This document shows, one piece after another, positions 30,279 to 41,990 of a DNA stretch of 64,000 nt. This DNA comes from Neoceratodus forsteri (Eukaryota; Chordata; Ceratodontiformes; Ceratodontidae): contig CM028131.1 of assembly GCA_016271365.2 (NCBI GenBank), positions 283,586,001 to 283,650,000 of the forward strand, in the 5' to 3' direction. How positions within the stretch are numbered: position 1 is the first letter of the stretch; the number at the start of each line of letters is the position of its first letter. Both the position numbers and the translations under genes were made by a program. Under the pieces are notes generated by a model, which was not told the DNA's origin, did no database searches, and saw only the letters and a list, made by a program, of their open reading frames with translations.

Positions 30279-31945
30279 GCTTCCTCACACTTCGCTTTCA
30301 AGTGAAGACTACGGAATCACCTCACTTCTATGGACCAATGTGCCTGTTATGATCCTACCTGAATCCTTTCTTCATGCCACCTCTTCCTCCCCCTGTCTAC
30401 GTTTCACCTCCTTATCCCTTGTATATGCCTATTGTCTACTTTCCCCCTAATTTTTGCCTTGCATATCGGTTTTGAACTACTTGCCCTTTCTATTATGAAA
30501 ACAAAGAAACTTATACGGCTCTACTGTCTTGCCTTCTGAATGCCTATGTGTATTACAAATGCCTCTAGTCACTTTACTTTTCTTTGTGTATGACAAATGC
30601 CATTTCACCTTACTGTTTTATGTGTATTACAAATGCCTCTAGTCACTTTACTGTTCTTGGCTTTGTGTATGACAAATGCCAATTACCTTACTACTTGGTG
30701 CCTGTTTCTCAACCTTCTGTTTGCACTAATCTTTGATGTACTTTTTTGAAACTGGTACTGGTCTCTCCCTAAATCCCTTGAACCTCATCTTTCTTCCCCC
30801 CCCCGCACACTGACTAGCCCAGGTATACTAGCCGGCTTTCAGTTCCGTGGCACCGGGTCGCTGCCACACCTTTTCGCTCTAAAGACGCCTTTTGCCGCAA
30901 CTCTCACCTCAGAGACCGAGTCCCCTTACTTACCCGGCCGGCATATGGTTCCATGAGCCCGGACGCCGACTGTAGCAATCTACCGCTCTTGCCGCATCTT
31001 CCTGCCTTACCCCGTTCCTGTTTCCGCGACTCTGGCTTTTCTGCCACCGTGCAATATACCATGCCTCCTAGCCGTCTGTCTACCTCACCCCCCCCATGTC
31101 GATCTCCTCGCTGGTTGCCTCACCCGTAAATTAACCCGTTTAGACTGGGTACACCTCGCTCGTCCAGGTCGCCAACCCTGCCCAGCTTGGACACCCACCA
31201 GCCTGGTCACAGCTCCCTGCCTCCAACCGACTCAAGGTTCTGCGAGTCCCATCACTGCCCCTTGTTTTCCCCGCTAAAGCTTTAATCACGCCTGCTGTTG
31301 CCGAACTCAGCACAGCTCCCTCTGTAACCCTACCCCCTTACCTGGTCTCCAGAGCCTGTGGTCTATACACCTTCCCATTTTTCCTACCTTTCCGCTACCG
31401 CCAGCTAGCCTCTTACCTACTTCTACCCGGTCCCCCGCCCGCGTTCCCAAACCAGGAATCAGTCCCATGAGCCCGGTTATAGACTCTTGCCTCCCGCTGC
31501 TAAAGCCGTAACTTTTCGCTTGTCCCACCCTACCTTGTTGCCTCCCCCGCCGCCTGCCCTGGACACTCTCCCTCTAATTATCTCCGATACTTAGTGCCCC
31601 TTTCCCCTACAGCTAAATCAGTTGGCAGGGCTTCTCTTACCTTGGTCTCCAGCCCCACCACCTCCCAACGAACTTTAGCTGTGCACTTACCCTTCCCTGC
31701 CCACATCCCCCTTGTTAGTTTCTCCAATTTAATCCAAAATCTATCCTTTCACCAGTACCCTCTGTTTGAACTACCTACTTATAAAAATTGTATACTTGCA
31801 TCAATGTACCTTTCCATGTACTGTATAACCTGCACTGTTCTACTTGTATTGTAATTGTACCTCCCGGGTCGTGCCTGAAAATAGTCACTTGCTGGCTAGT
31901 GCACCTACCCGGTTAACAAAAACTAAATAAAATAAAATAAAATGT

Positions 31946-32159
31946 GACCAGGGCAACAGAGTAGTTCCTTGGGGGGTAATATCATTGAATACCATTTTCT
32001 GGCATCCTTTATTACTACCCCAATCGGAGGCATCACATCAGTAAAAGACTCATGTGCCTAGTGTAGCACAATGTGAATAACTCTGGCCAGCCATCTGGGA
32101 AAATTGGGAGAGGAGACCCTGTGTGCCCCAGCTTGTGCTTTAAGGATAAAAATAAAAGA
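31946..32159. other. Short unassigned stretch between LINEs
   Basis: No coding or repeat signal recognised. Confidence 0.5.
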
Positions 32160-32710
32160 ACAAGAAGGAAAATACCATCTGAATGGCATGGAGATTAGGG
32201 AAATCAGGAGGCAAAAGACTTGAGAGTACTGATCAGCAGTAACTAAGTACTGTAGAAGCAGCAGTGTAAGGCAATGGCTAGCAAGGTAAACAAAATTATG
32301 CCATGCATTAAGAGAAACTTTGTAAGTAGATCTAGGGATGTTATAATGTCCTTATGCATTTTCTAGGCCTGGCCCCATCTTGAATACAGTGTGCAGTTCA
32401 GGTCCCCACATCTAATTAAGTACACTGATATGATACAGAGGGTACAGAGGAGAGCGACCATTTGGCTGATGGCTTGAAGAAAATGGGCCATGAGGGCCAG
32501 CTGACAGAATTAGGCCTGTTTTGCATGGAAAAGAGAAGACTCGGGGGAGACAAGATTATAGTATTGATGTATAATATCTAAAAGAGATAACAACATTGGA
32601 TCAAGTGCTGTGCTAGGAGATGCAGAAGGATAAAAGGACAAGGGGACACTCAATGTTGCTGATGGGAGGAAGATTCAAGGGAAACAAAGAAAGAATGGGG
32701 ATGGACCACT
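32160..32710 (+). mobile_element. Old, diverged CR1-like fragment
   Basis: Degenerate ORF2 C-terminal features on the plus strand: a VQVPTSN-like stretch, GHEGQLTELGLFCMEKRRLGGDKI and a following low-similarity tail. It clearly differs from the young CR1 family that starts at about 32905, so it is an older subfamily. Frames are broken many times and no 3' repeat tail was seen. Confidence 0.6.
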
Positions 32711-32904
32711 CAGGTAGACATGCTTGGGTCATGCATGTTGGTAAACTGGTGTGGTCTGGTAAAATGAGGTTTGGGTGTGAGTGCTGGAGACACTCCAGTT
32801 AACCAGATCACAAGAGCATCGGCTGTTGGTAGGCTCAATAAGGAAATCCCTATCAACTGTGCCACACTGGGACTCTATAACCAGCTCACATTTACCAGAA
32901 AAAC

Positions 32905-33595
32905 ACAGCATTGAAAGAGACCAAGCAAGCAATATAAGAAGGCAGTAAGGAGGGCTGGGGGGATACTGGGATGCATAGGGAGAGGCAACAACAGTAGAAA
33001 ACAAGAAGTTGTTATCCCTCTGTACAGACAGTTAGTGAGACCCCATCTGGAGTACTGCGTGCAATTCTGGAGACCACATCTCTGCAAAGACATAAACAGA
33101 GTGGAGGCTGTTCAGAGGAGGACAACCAAAATGGTGCAGGGTCTGCACCAGAAGACATACGAGGAGAGACTAAAGCAACTTAATATGTATACCCTTGAGG
33201 AAAGAAGGGAGAGGGGGACATGATAGAAACTTTCAAGTATCTCAAGGGAATTAACTAAGTACAAGAGGGTAGTATCTTTCAGAAGAAGAGATGTGCAAGG
33301 ACAAGGGGGCACAATTTGAAGATAGAGGGGGGATGGCTCAGAGGTAATGTTAGAAAGTATTTTTTCACAGAGAGGGTTGTGGATGCATGGAACAGCCTTC
33401 TTGAGGAGGTTGTGGAGTCAGGAACAGTGGGAGAATTCAAGAATGCCTGGGACAGACATAAGGCAATTCTAGTGGGGGGGGTAGGAGGAAGTAAGCCATT
33501 AATTAACTAGAATCTGCAGCTTATCCATCAGGTAGGGAAATTGGCAGACTAGGTGGGCCAAGCAGTTCTTATCTGCTGTCAAATTCTGTTTCTAT
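32905..33595 (+). mobile_element. CR1 LINE, 5'-truncated
   Basis: It matches the copies at 1-667, 59780 and 61018: agggctggggggatactggg, then [35 protein letters not shown] (33035-33223), a frameshift, VVDAWNSLLEEVVE, 3' UTR (gggccaagcagttcttatctgc) and a short TTCTGTTTCTAT tail near 33585-33595. The left boundary, around accaagcaagcaatataag, is approximate. Confidence 0.88.
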
Positions 33596-33715
33596 TAGCA
33601 TTGTGTACAAGCAAGCTTGCATACGTTGCAAACCCCCCCCCAAAAAAAAACAATTCCCAGCTACCAGGTAAAACCAACTAGTGTGTCTGCTCCCAACAGG
33701 GAAACCAAGTAAAAC

Positions 33716-35197
33716 AAGGCAGGCTCATCTACTCCTCCAAACCTGCAGTGGGGTAAGCACCAAGTCAGTGGAGACCCGTTCTAATACCCTGTCTTCAAAG
33801 TGCAAACTTGATGTCATTCAGTAGTAAAAAAATCAAACTGACTCTGAGAACAGTAGAATTATTTCTCTTCTCTTTTATAGAAAATCAACATTAAATAAAT
33901 CTACAATAGTACAAACTAGGAGTAGTTACTGCTTCTCAGATGAAATGTCCTTCAGCATCCAAGTTTCTGGCAGAATGTTCAGTGCTAAAAAAATCATAGT
34001 ACACAATTTCACTTTGTAAGATGCTTGGCTAGTACTCAACTATATGCATAACTGATTCATCATCAGTTCTGATTCATCATCATAATAATAATAATATTGG
34101 GTGGTATATCCCCCTCTAACTCTAAACTGATGCGGGAGCACTGTGTAATTTATTTTTACATACAGCTGTTAGCCTCTTTAGTTTAGTTTGAAACTATTCT
34201 GAGTGCCTATCTGGTCAGATTTCTGTCTTAGCACATGAATATATTTTTGGTTTTTGCTGTAATTCCCTGAGGTTGGTACATGGCCTATTGTTTAACGGAC
34301 AGTTTCTTACTGTCTGATTTCAGTCACACTTCACTTTGAATCCCTCCTGCACCCAGTTTTTGTTGCTATTCTTCATGTACGCTGTCTGTTGAAGAAGGAC
34401 TTGTTTCAGTCCCTCAACAGCTGTATGCTCCTTTTCTGCACCTAGACTAACACTTTATTCAGCATTTTCATCTCTGTACCAACACTCTACTTGAACTAAT
34501 TTTTTAGCACAGCAATTTGCACTTTTACAACTGTAATAACTGAAATGGAACTTTTGCTGCTATTTTTGCACTATGATAACTTTTAAACCGAGACTGGACT
34601 TTTGCTGCTATTTACATGAAAATGTTGTACTTTCAGCACTAACAAAACTGATCAGAGTTTATGCCATTAAGGAACCAAGAATATGTTTTTTTTGCACAAA
34701 TACATTGTACTTTATTGTCAGTTCTCAATTATTTCTGACTAATACCTAAATCACACAAGCAACAACACCTTAGAAGCTTTTCAGCTATTGTGATATTAGA
34801 AGTTCATATTATGATGAATCACAACTGATGATGACTCACTGTTATGCATAGCATTTGAGTACTAGCCAAGCATCTCATGGCATGAAATTGGAAACTTTGA
34901 ATTTTTCAACACTGAGTGCATTGTTCTGCCAGAACCTTAGAAACCTGGGTGCTGAAGGACATTTCATCTGAGAAGCAGCAATTACTGTTGACTTGTACTA
35001 GTACAGATTTCGTTCATGATTGATTTTCCATAAAAGACAGAGAGAAATAATTCTACTATTTTCTGTGTCGGTTTGATTTTTTGCTACTGGATGATCTCAA
35101 GCAACACTTTAAAGACAGGCATACTAGAGCAATTCTTAACTAAGCTGGTGCTGGCCTCACCGAAGGTTTGGTGGAGCAGGTGAGCCTGTCCTGCTCA
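33716..35197. mobile_element. Large inverted-repeat element (about 1.48 kb)
   Basis: Two arms of about 375-390 bp face each other: 33716-34095 and 34800-35197. Matching words from outside inward include GGCAGGCTCATCT / its complement near 35180, CTGTCTTCAAAGTG, TAAAAAAATCAAAC, GTAGAATTATTTCTC, CTTCTCAGATGAAATGTCC and GATGCTTGGCTAGTACTCAA. The loop (34096-34799) is AT-rich and non-coding. Architecture fits a non-autonomous foldback or long-TIR DNA transposon. No target duplication was identified, so outer ends are approximate. Confidence 0.8.
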
Positions 35198-35544
35198 GCA
35201 TGCATACATTTGCCACTCTTTTCCTCTCCAGAACGCAGCAGATCTTTTAGCAGTTTGCTTTCGTTTTTGTAAGCTTGGGCTTGCGCAGCTCACACCCACT
35301 TCCAGCACTGCAGGTTCTTTCACAACAAGATCTCTCCCAGATCTCCCTGTCTCCAGCACAGTCCTGTCTTTATAGGCCCTGCTCACATTCCACTGCAACT
35401 GGTGCCTGGGGCTTTCACTCAAGGAACTGGATAACCCACATATATAGCATCAGAATCTGGGGCACCTCCTTCCCCCAGAAGTCCCTAAGAGTTCTTGCTG
35501 TTGCAGGGTTTCCAAATGTGGGTGCGGGTTCGCCTGTGCAGGTC
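35198..35544. other. Unassigned non-coding stretch
   Basis: A 116-codon plus frame (35275-35625) shows no family resemblance and is probably chance. Nothing else was recognised. Confidence 0.45.
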
Positions 35545-35735
35545 CATTACAGAACTATGTCACAGAACGAGTGGAGAACACTTGGAATAGATTGCCATTA
35601 CATGTGGTATCAGCTGCTATTGTAACAACCTTCAAATTCAGACTAGTACTTGGAAGAAAAAGGCGTGACAGGGTATATCCATTAGTGGGAGAGAGGAACT
35701 CGATGGACCACTGGTCTTCTTTCTCCAATTAAATA
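35545..35735 (+). mobile_element. Diverged CR1/L3-like 3' fragment
   Basis: It translates to RLPLHVVSAAIVTTFKFRL, then LGRKRRDRVYPLVGERNSMDHW, the pattern of the last ORF2 residues of CR1-clade LINEs followed directly by the 3' UTR phrase 'gatggaccactggtcttctt'. It is strongly diverged from the young CR1 copies here. Confidence 0.5.
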
Positions 35736-36177
35736 AGTATGTCTGCATGTACGTATAGTGGGTATAAATTCACTCCATGTTTTATCTGGTATTAACACTA
35801 GCTCAGCCCTTGTTTCTTGCAAATCCAGATCCAGGATTTCTAATTAGCCCTGATGTAGTTATTTATTGAGGATTGGAACCCACCTGCAGCAGACTGGAGA
35901 ACTGATTGAGGAGAATGAAAGAATTGCAAACATTAGGAAAAATAAGATTCCTGAAACTTTAAGAATACCTTGTGAGTTCAAAGCATGTTTCTGTTCCAAA
36001 TAATTCCTCAGGACTAATGTGATAGGTTTGGTCACAAGGGAAATCCACAGCATGCAAAGGGAAGCATGTAAATATAGAGCTTGTTTAGCCTGTGAGACAA
36101 AGGCATGTGACCATGAGAACAAATTTTAAATTCCTTCAATATATTATAACAGTGCAAACACACGTTATTAAAGTGAT

Positions 36178-37403
36178 AGGTGTGGCATGGGAGAGTGATA
36201 TGCCACTGCAGTTATCGGGTGTAGGTAAATATGGCACAGGAAAGTTCAGAACAGGAAAGTTCGGTAAAGGAAAGTTCGGCACAGGAAAATTAAACAGCTG
36301 GAAATTTGGTCCATACCGCCATGGATCACCACTCCAGTGAAATCTGAGGTATAAGTGTAGATTTACTATTATATCACCACGCCACCATGGATCACCATTC
36401 CAGTGAAATTTGAGGTATAAGTGTAGATTTACTATTATGTAATATATGGATATTGATAATAATACTACTGAAAACGATGTAGATAAATTGTTGTAATACA
36501 TAGCACAGAACACGGCACTCTCAATAATACTACACTTCACTGCCAATAATACTATCATTCCAACGAACGATAGTATTATCACTGCAGCGCTACAGCGCAC
36601 CCTTCAACCTCACGCCCACCATGAGCCACTTTCTTCACCACACAAGCGCCAGCCTGGCTGCCACACAAACACTGTTGCCATGGTGCCACAATTCATCCAG
36701 TCCACCCATTGGAGCAGTTTCTCTGTAGGTGGGCAAATCAACTTCAGAAACATGGTGGACGTTTACTCTCGCTTAGTGAGAGGAATGCGGGTTGCGGCCA
36801 GTTCATTTTGTACGTTTTATTTCTTTGTAAAACATACAGTGAATTACCTGGCAAACGAAGAAAAAATGTAAAAGGTAGGCCTGATAAATTAAAATAAAAA
36901 CTACCAGCAGATACCTGGATATCGGGCAGTACTTCAATACTGCAGGCGGGCAGCCGAGAGCGAGTGCATCTTCAATCAACAGACGGCCAGCCCATTTCAC
37001 AAAATGTTAAAAAAAGCAGCACATTTTCTGAATCGGATCCATATATTACAAAAAATAAAAAATAGGTTACAGTAAATTACTCGGCTGAAATTCCATCGCT
37101 CTCGAGGTTATCTATGTCCCCAGAACCTCTCGATGGAATTACAGCCTTGTAATTCACTGTAACCTATTACTCTATTTATCACCACACCGCCATGGATCAC
37201 CACTCCAATGAAATTTGAGGTATAAGTGTAGATTTACTATTATATGACCACATCGCCCATGGATCACCACTCCAGTGGAGTATGTGATCAAATTTCCAGC
37301 CATTTAATTTTCATGTGCCAAAGTCTCCTGTGCTGAATTTTCCTGTGGCGAACGTTCATGTTCAGAACTTTACTGTGCCATATTTGCTGTGCCACACATT
37401 TAT
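36178..37403. mobile_element. Inverted-repeat element with internal tandem repeats
   Basis: Outer arms 36228-36310 and 37300-37388 are inverted copies (AAATATGGCACAG, AAGTTC, AAATTAA, CTGGAAATTTG). The left arm has four 15-16-bp tandem copies of GGAAAGTTCGGCACA (36234-36290). Inside, 66-67-bp units beginning CCATGGATCACC lie at 36319 and 36385 on the left and at 37190 and 37257 on the right, all in the same orientation. The centre holds two smaller hairpins (36543-36580 and 37061-37169). No transposase was seen, so it is a non-autonomous DNA element of unknown family. Ends are approximate. Confidence 0.75.
37061..37169. repeat. Near-perfect palindrome
   Basis: AATAGGTTACAGTAAATTAC at 37061 pairs with GTAATTCACTGTAACCTATT ending at 37169. 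The inner arms ATTCCATCG and CGATGGAAT are also complementary, and CTCGAGGTT pairs roughly with AACCTCTCG. The loop is about 14 nt. Confidence 0.9.
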
Positions 37404-37442
37404 TGGAGTCCTGGCTTTCTCCCCAATCCCGACTTTTTTTTT

Positions 37443-37612
37443 TTCCAATTGTTTAACCAGGTGAGACACACTAAGCTGAAAGCTTGTTTACAGGTGCAAC
37501 CTGGGAGCTCAGGGAAGTTAAGTGACTTGCTCAAGTGGGGGCTATAGGATTCAAACCAAGGTCTCCAGATTTGCAGCTCAGAGCCTTAAACCACTGCACT
37601 ATACTGACTTTG
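37443..37612 (+). mobile_element. MIR/CORE-SINE-like fragment
   Basis: The order GTTAAGTGACTTGCTCAAG, GGATTCAAACC, AGGTCTCC, GAGCCTTAAACCACTGCACT strongly recalls the conserved core and 3' part of MIR-type SINEs. Upstream, GTTTAACCAGG is also the 3'-end word of the minus L2 at 37887, so an L2-derived tail is possible. Judged by eye only. Confidence 0.5.
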
Positions 37613-37865
37613 CTGTCACTATCCCTGGTTACTCCCTTACCCGGCAAGACCGGGCAAAGAAGGGAGGTGAAGCTGCCATACTGCTGCCCAAGGTTTTCAC
37701 TCTCATCTCCTACTGAACTCCTGACTACTATCACTTCTCCTCTGCCTCCTCCGGTAAACTACTCATCCTTGGGGACTTCAACATTACCCGGCTCTCCCCC
37801 TCTCACTCAAAATTGTGTCAAAACATTAATTCTCTGCATCTGATGCAACTCATCTCAGTCCCTAC

Positions 37866-39765
37866 ATTTATTTATTTATTTATTTAAGCGTTTAACCAGG
37901 AAGGCATGCTGAGCAGGCTACTGCTTAATTCCAGATGCGTACTGGGGAAGGGGGAACATAGACACACTTGAAGACAGCATTATACAAGTGAATACATAGT
38001 GGGGAATCACTAACATTTGGTCCTGGTAGCTAGACATAGTGGGTCGAGAAAACAGTAGATAGACAACGGGTTAAGACAGCATAATACAAGTAATTACATT
38101 GTGGGGAACTCTAACAATTGGTCCTGGTAAAAGACAAAGTGGAGCGAGAGAACAATAGTTACAGGCACAGATTAATTGCATTATTAAGTGTGGACACAGT
38201 CATGCCACTCAGTGAACTGACAAACAGCCTAGACACATGAGCAGGTAGGGGTGAAATGAGCTTGGAGCAAGGAGTTAAGGTGTGGGGGGGGAGAATAAGT
38301 GACGAATGTGTGCTGGGAGAGACTTCCATAACGTTGGTATGCGGTAGCTGAATGCTGCCTGACCGACAGTAGTGGACCTATGTGGGACAGCTAGGGACCG
38401 AGAGTCCAAGTTTCTGAGAGAGTATGCTAGGGTGCAGGGGTTGGCTAGGGTAGCGGTGAGGTAGGAGGGGAGGAGTAGCTGGGACCAAAACTTGGCTGGG
38501 ATCTTGGCGCAGTGGGACTGTCTACGATTATCTAGAGAGGTGAGGTTCATAGATTGGTATAGGGCACAGTGGTGTGTGGAGTAAGGACAGATCAGGACAA
38601 AGCGACAGAAAGAATGGAAAAGAGGGCCCAGTCTAGCTAAGGTGGACTTAGGGATGGCACTGTAGACTATGTCCCCATAGTTGAAGATGGGGAGGATCAT
38701 TTTCTGCACAATGGCCCTCCGGGCAGGTTCAGGGATGCTGTCACGATTCCGATAAAGTGCACTAAACCTGGGGTGCAGCTTCTTGAGTATCGAGTCAATG
38801 TGTGTGGAAAAGTTGAGGTGCTGGTCAAGCCAGACGCCGAGGTATCTGAAGGAGAAACAGGTCTCCAGGGGTGTCCCTTCCAGAGTGTGGAATGTGATCG
38901 GGAAGGGGAGCCTAGAAAGTCTCTGCCTTGTGCCAAAGGTTACTGAGACTGTTTTCTTGGCATTGAGGAGGAGGAGGAGGTGATTTGAGTGAAGCCAGTG
39001 CTGGACTGTGATAAAGTCCTGCTGCAGTCTGGTCGTAACTTCTGAGGTTGAGGGGCCAGATGCATACAGCACAGTGTCATCCGCATACATGTGGATTGAG
39101 GTGTGTGGGCAGGCAGAGGGCAGGTCATTCAGAAAGATCGAGAACAGGAGAGGGCCTAGGACAGAACCTTGCGGTACCCCTGTGGTGACTGGGAGGGGTG
39201 TCGAGGTGGAAGAACTGATACGGACGGATTGGGACATGCCAGCAAGGTACGAGTGTAACCAAGATGTGGCCCAGCTGGACAGACCAGTGTTGGTGAGTTT
39301 GGCCAGCAGGAGAGAGGGAGACTGTGTCAAATGCCTTGGCCAGGTCGAAGAAGAAGGCAGCTGTGATGTGGCCAGCATCCACCCCAGTGAGGATGGAGTC
39401 GGTAAGCCTGAGAAGGGAGGTAGTGGTCAAGTGGGATTTCCTAAAACCAGACTGGTAGGGGGAGAAAAAGGAGGAGGAATACAGAAAGGGTGATAGGCGA
39501 GAGATTACCAGGTGCTCCTGTAGTTTTGTCAGGATTGGTAGGAGGGAGATGGGCCGGTAGTTGTTTAGGTTTGAGGCATCACCACCCTTGGGAAGCAGGA
39601 TTACAATGGCATGTTTCCATTCAGAGGGGACTTCAGCAAGGGAGAAAGATTAAGGTTAAAAAGGGAGTTCAGGGGTTTGGCTATGGCGGGGGCTGATAGA
39701 TGGAGCATTTTGGAGTCCAACCCAGTGGGGCATTTGCTCTTACTTGGATTAAGGGCAACTATAGA
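37866..39765 (-). mobile_element. L2-clade LINE, copy D, inserted in copy C
   Basis: Its A/T tail reads TTTATTTATTTATTTA on the plus strand at 37866-37886, so the 3' end lies at the left. The 3' UTR contains two tandem copies of a segment of about 100 bp (gacagcattatacaagtgaa at about 37972 and gacagcataatacaagtaat at about 38073). The RT coding part is at 38275-39752. Length and position inside copy C show a later, 5'-truncated insertion. Confidence 0.88.
38275..39752 (-). pseudogene. L2 copy D reverse transcriptase, partial
   Basis: The 367-codon frame 39378-38275 encodes the RT palm and thumb and the C-terminus: VPQGSVLGPLLFSIFLNDLPSA, SIHMYADDTVLYASG (catalytic Asp pair intact), FRYLGVWLDQHLNFSTHI, FNYGDIVYSA and YRIPTLWKSLPAHIR. 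Upstream in shifted frames are VPSEWKHAIVILLPKGGDAS, NNYRPISLLP and FFFDLAKAFDTVS. There is a frameshift near 39300-39380, and the start is missing because of 5' truncation. Confidence 0.88.
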
Positions 39766-39769
39766 TACA

Positions 39770-41990
39770 CGAACCATCGCTTCTGGACTAGGTACTCACC
39801 ATGCACCCTCACAGTATCATTGATGCTGGCACCCTCCCTGATGCACCTCAATGACCACCATATGGTCTACTGCATACACAAAATTCACCACCCCAGAATC
39901 ACCCCCCCCCTCAAAAAAATTATCCAGATCTGGTCCTTCTGGTCTCTAAATTTGTCCCTGTTACATGCAGACTTGCGAATCACTGGCTGGTCCCCTATCT
40001 CTGCTGCCAGCAACATCAACACTGCACTCGAATGCTTTCACTCCAAATTTTTTTTTATCTGGGATCTACATGCTTCCCTCTGGAAAACCAGGATACATGG
40101 TTCTCACCTCCCTTGGATCTCAGCCAAACTCCTGGCCTGCTTCTGTACATGCAACTTGGTCCCGGTTGACCTTAACAAGTACCGAGCCCTGAGGAATGAT
40201 TGCACCAGAGCTACCAGACTTGCCAAGGCTGAATATTCTTTCCCTCCTTCCAGAACAATCTTAACCACCCCCTCCAAGTTCTGGAAGAACATCCATGCCC
40301 TCTTCTCCCCCGAACCCAATCCTTCCCAGTCCTCAAGGTGGGAGACACCCTCATGTATGACCCTTGTTCTGGAGCCTCTGAATTCAACTCCTTCTCCACC
40401 TCCTGTGCCTCCGCCCTTCTCATCCCCCTCCCCACTTCCTCCCCCCTCCTCCCACCCTCCTTCCAGCCCCTCCATCACTCTCCTTCTCCTTCTCACCAGT
40501 CACCCCTGCAACTTTTCTCAATGCCCTTCTGGACCTCAACCCTCTGAAAGGTTGCAGCCCTGATGGGCTTGACCCCAAGCTCCTGCTCTTCTCTGCCCCT
40601 GCCATTGCCTTCCTCATCTCCTCCCTTCTCAACCTCTCCTTCCCTTTTGCTTCAGTCCCTGATGCCTGGAAGCTTGCAACTGTCATTCCCTTTCCTAAAG
40701 GAGGTGACCCCTCCACTACTGGCAACTATTGCCCTATCACTCTACTCCCTACATTAACTAAACTCCAAGAGCACATTGTGCTGTCTCATCTCTCTCCCTT
40801 CTTTGATTCCTCCTCTTTTTTCACCCCCCTTCCACTCTGGTGTCCACAAACACCACTCCACTACCACCTCCCTCCTTTGGCTCACCGACTCCATCCACAC
40901 TGTCATGGACCGGGGCCTCCTCACCTCCGCCAGTTTTGTCGAACTGGCCAAAGCTTTTGACACTGTTTCCCAAACTCTCCTCCTCAACAAGCTCAAGTCA
41001 GCTGGTCTCTCAGACTCTGCTACTAACTGGTTCCATTCTTACCTAGTGGGTAGATCTCAGTTAGTTAGAAATGGCGAGTCCCTATCCCTTCCCCTTCCCA
41101 TTTGCACCGGTGTCCTCCAAGGCTCCGTCCTTGGCCCACTACTCTTCTCTATATTCCTAAATGACCTTCCCTCTGCCTGCTCATCTGCATCAATCCATAT
41201 GTGCGCAGACAACACAGTCCTTTTTGCCTCAGGTTCCTCCACTCCTGAGCTAACGGTCAGGCTTTAGCTTGATTTAGACAAGGTCCAGCACTGGCTCAGG
41301 TCAAATCAGCTATCCTTAACTGCCAAAAAAATGGTCTCCATGACCTTTGGCACAAAGCAGAGGCTTTCCAGGCTCCTATCCTTCCCCTCTTTTCACTCCC
41401 TAGATGGGATCACAATTGACAATGTGACCTCATTTAAGTATCTTGGTGTCTGTCTTGACCAGCACCTTGACTTCTCATAGAAGGTGGATGCCATACATAA
41501 AAAAAAATTCCGCCCTAAACTTGATGCTTTATTTAGGAATAAAATCTTCATCCTACCCCCTGTCACTGAGAAATCATCTCTAAAATGATCTTTCCCATTA
41601 TTGATTATGGTGATATTGTCTACAGTGCTGCCCCAAAGACCACCCTGCCCAGACTGAACCTCTTTTCCACTCATTCTGCCATTTTGCCTTGGATTGTCTG
41701 CCTCACACTCACCACTGTTCCTTATACTCTGCCCTATCTGTCTCTTCCTTGGCAGATCACCACCTAATTTGCTGTGCCTCTTTTATCTCTAAATTCTGAC
41801 TGGCTTCCCCCTGCCCCCTTACCTTAGCCTTCTTTTCCCCCCATCCCCCTCCTCTTACACCCTCTGTAACTCTGGCTATCGTTCCTTCACCTTTCCTTCT
41901 CGTAAATCTCTTGCTGGTCAGGGTGCCTTCTCCTTCCGCCTTCCTAAACTTTGGAACTTCCTTCTCCTAGCCATTCGCTCAGCCTTTTCC
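39770..41990 (+). pseudogene. L2 copy C ORF2 remnant, RT box CADN
   Basis: Endonuclease and linker parts (IDAGTLPDAP, DHHMVYCIHKIHHPRI, NKYRALRNDCTRATRLAKAEY, SKFWKNIHALFSPEPN) are followed by RT at 40776-41267: HKHHSTTTSLLWLTDSI, ASFVELAKAFDTVS, VLQGSVLGPLLFSIFLNDLPSA and SIHMCADNTVLFASG. The catalytic YADD has become CADN, losing an essential Asp. Frames change several times. The upstream piece at 37613-37860 has IPGYSLTRQDRAKKGGEAAILL and LILGDFNITRLSPS-type endonuclease words. Confidence 0.85.

Larger units (their letters stand above)
26263..31945 (+). mobile_element. L2-clade LINE, copy B, nearly full length
   Basis: A 5' GC-rich region with a (CT)n run (27019-27045), an N-terminal coding part, ORF2 from about 27394 to 30278, and a long 3' region ending with a CCGGGT...ACCCGG hairpin near 31862-31912 and the tail (AAATA)n at 31922-31945. 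The 3' UTR is unusually long (about 1.65 kb), and 30790-31560 is GC-rich like the 5' region, so an internal rearrangement or composite is possible. It is the best preserved LINE in the window. Confidence 0.85.

Noticed and set aside
36136..36600. 154-codon minus frame with repeated IVNLHLYL
   Set aside because: It arises from the 66-bp tandem repeats and inverted arms of a non-coding element.
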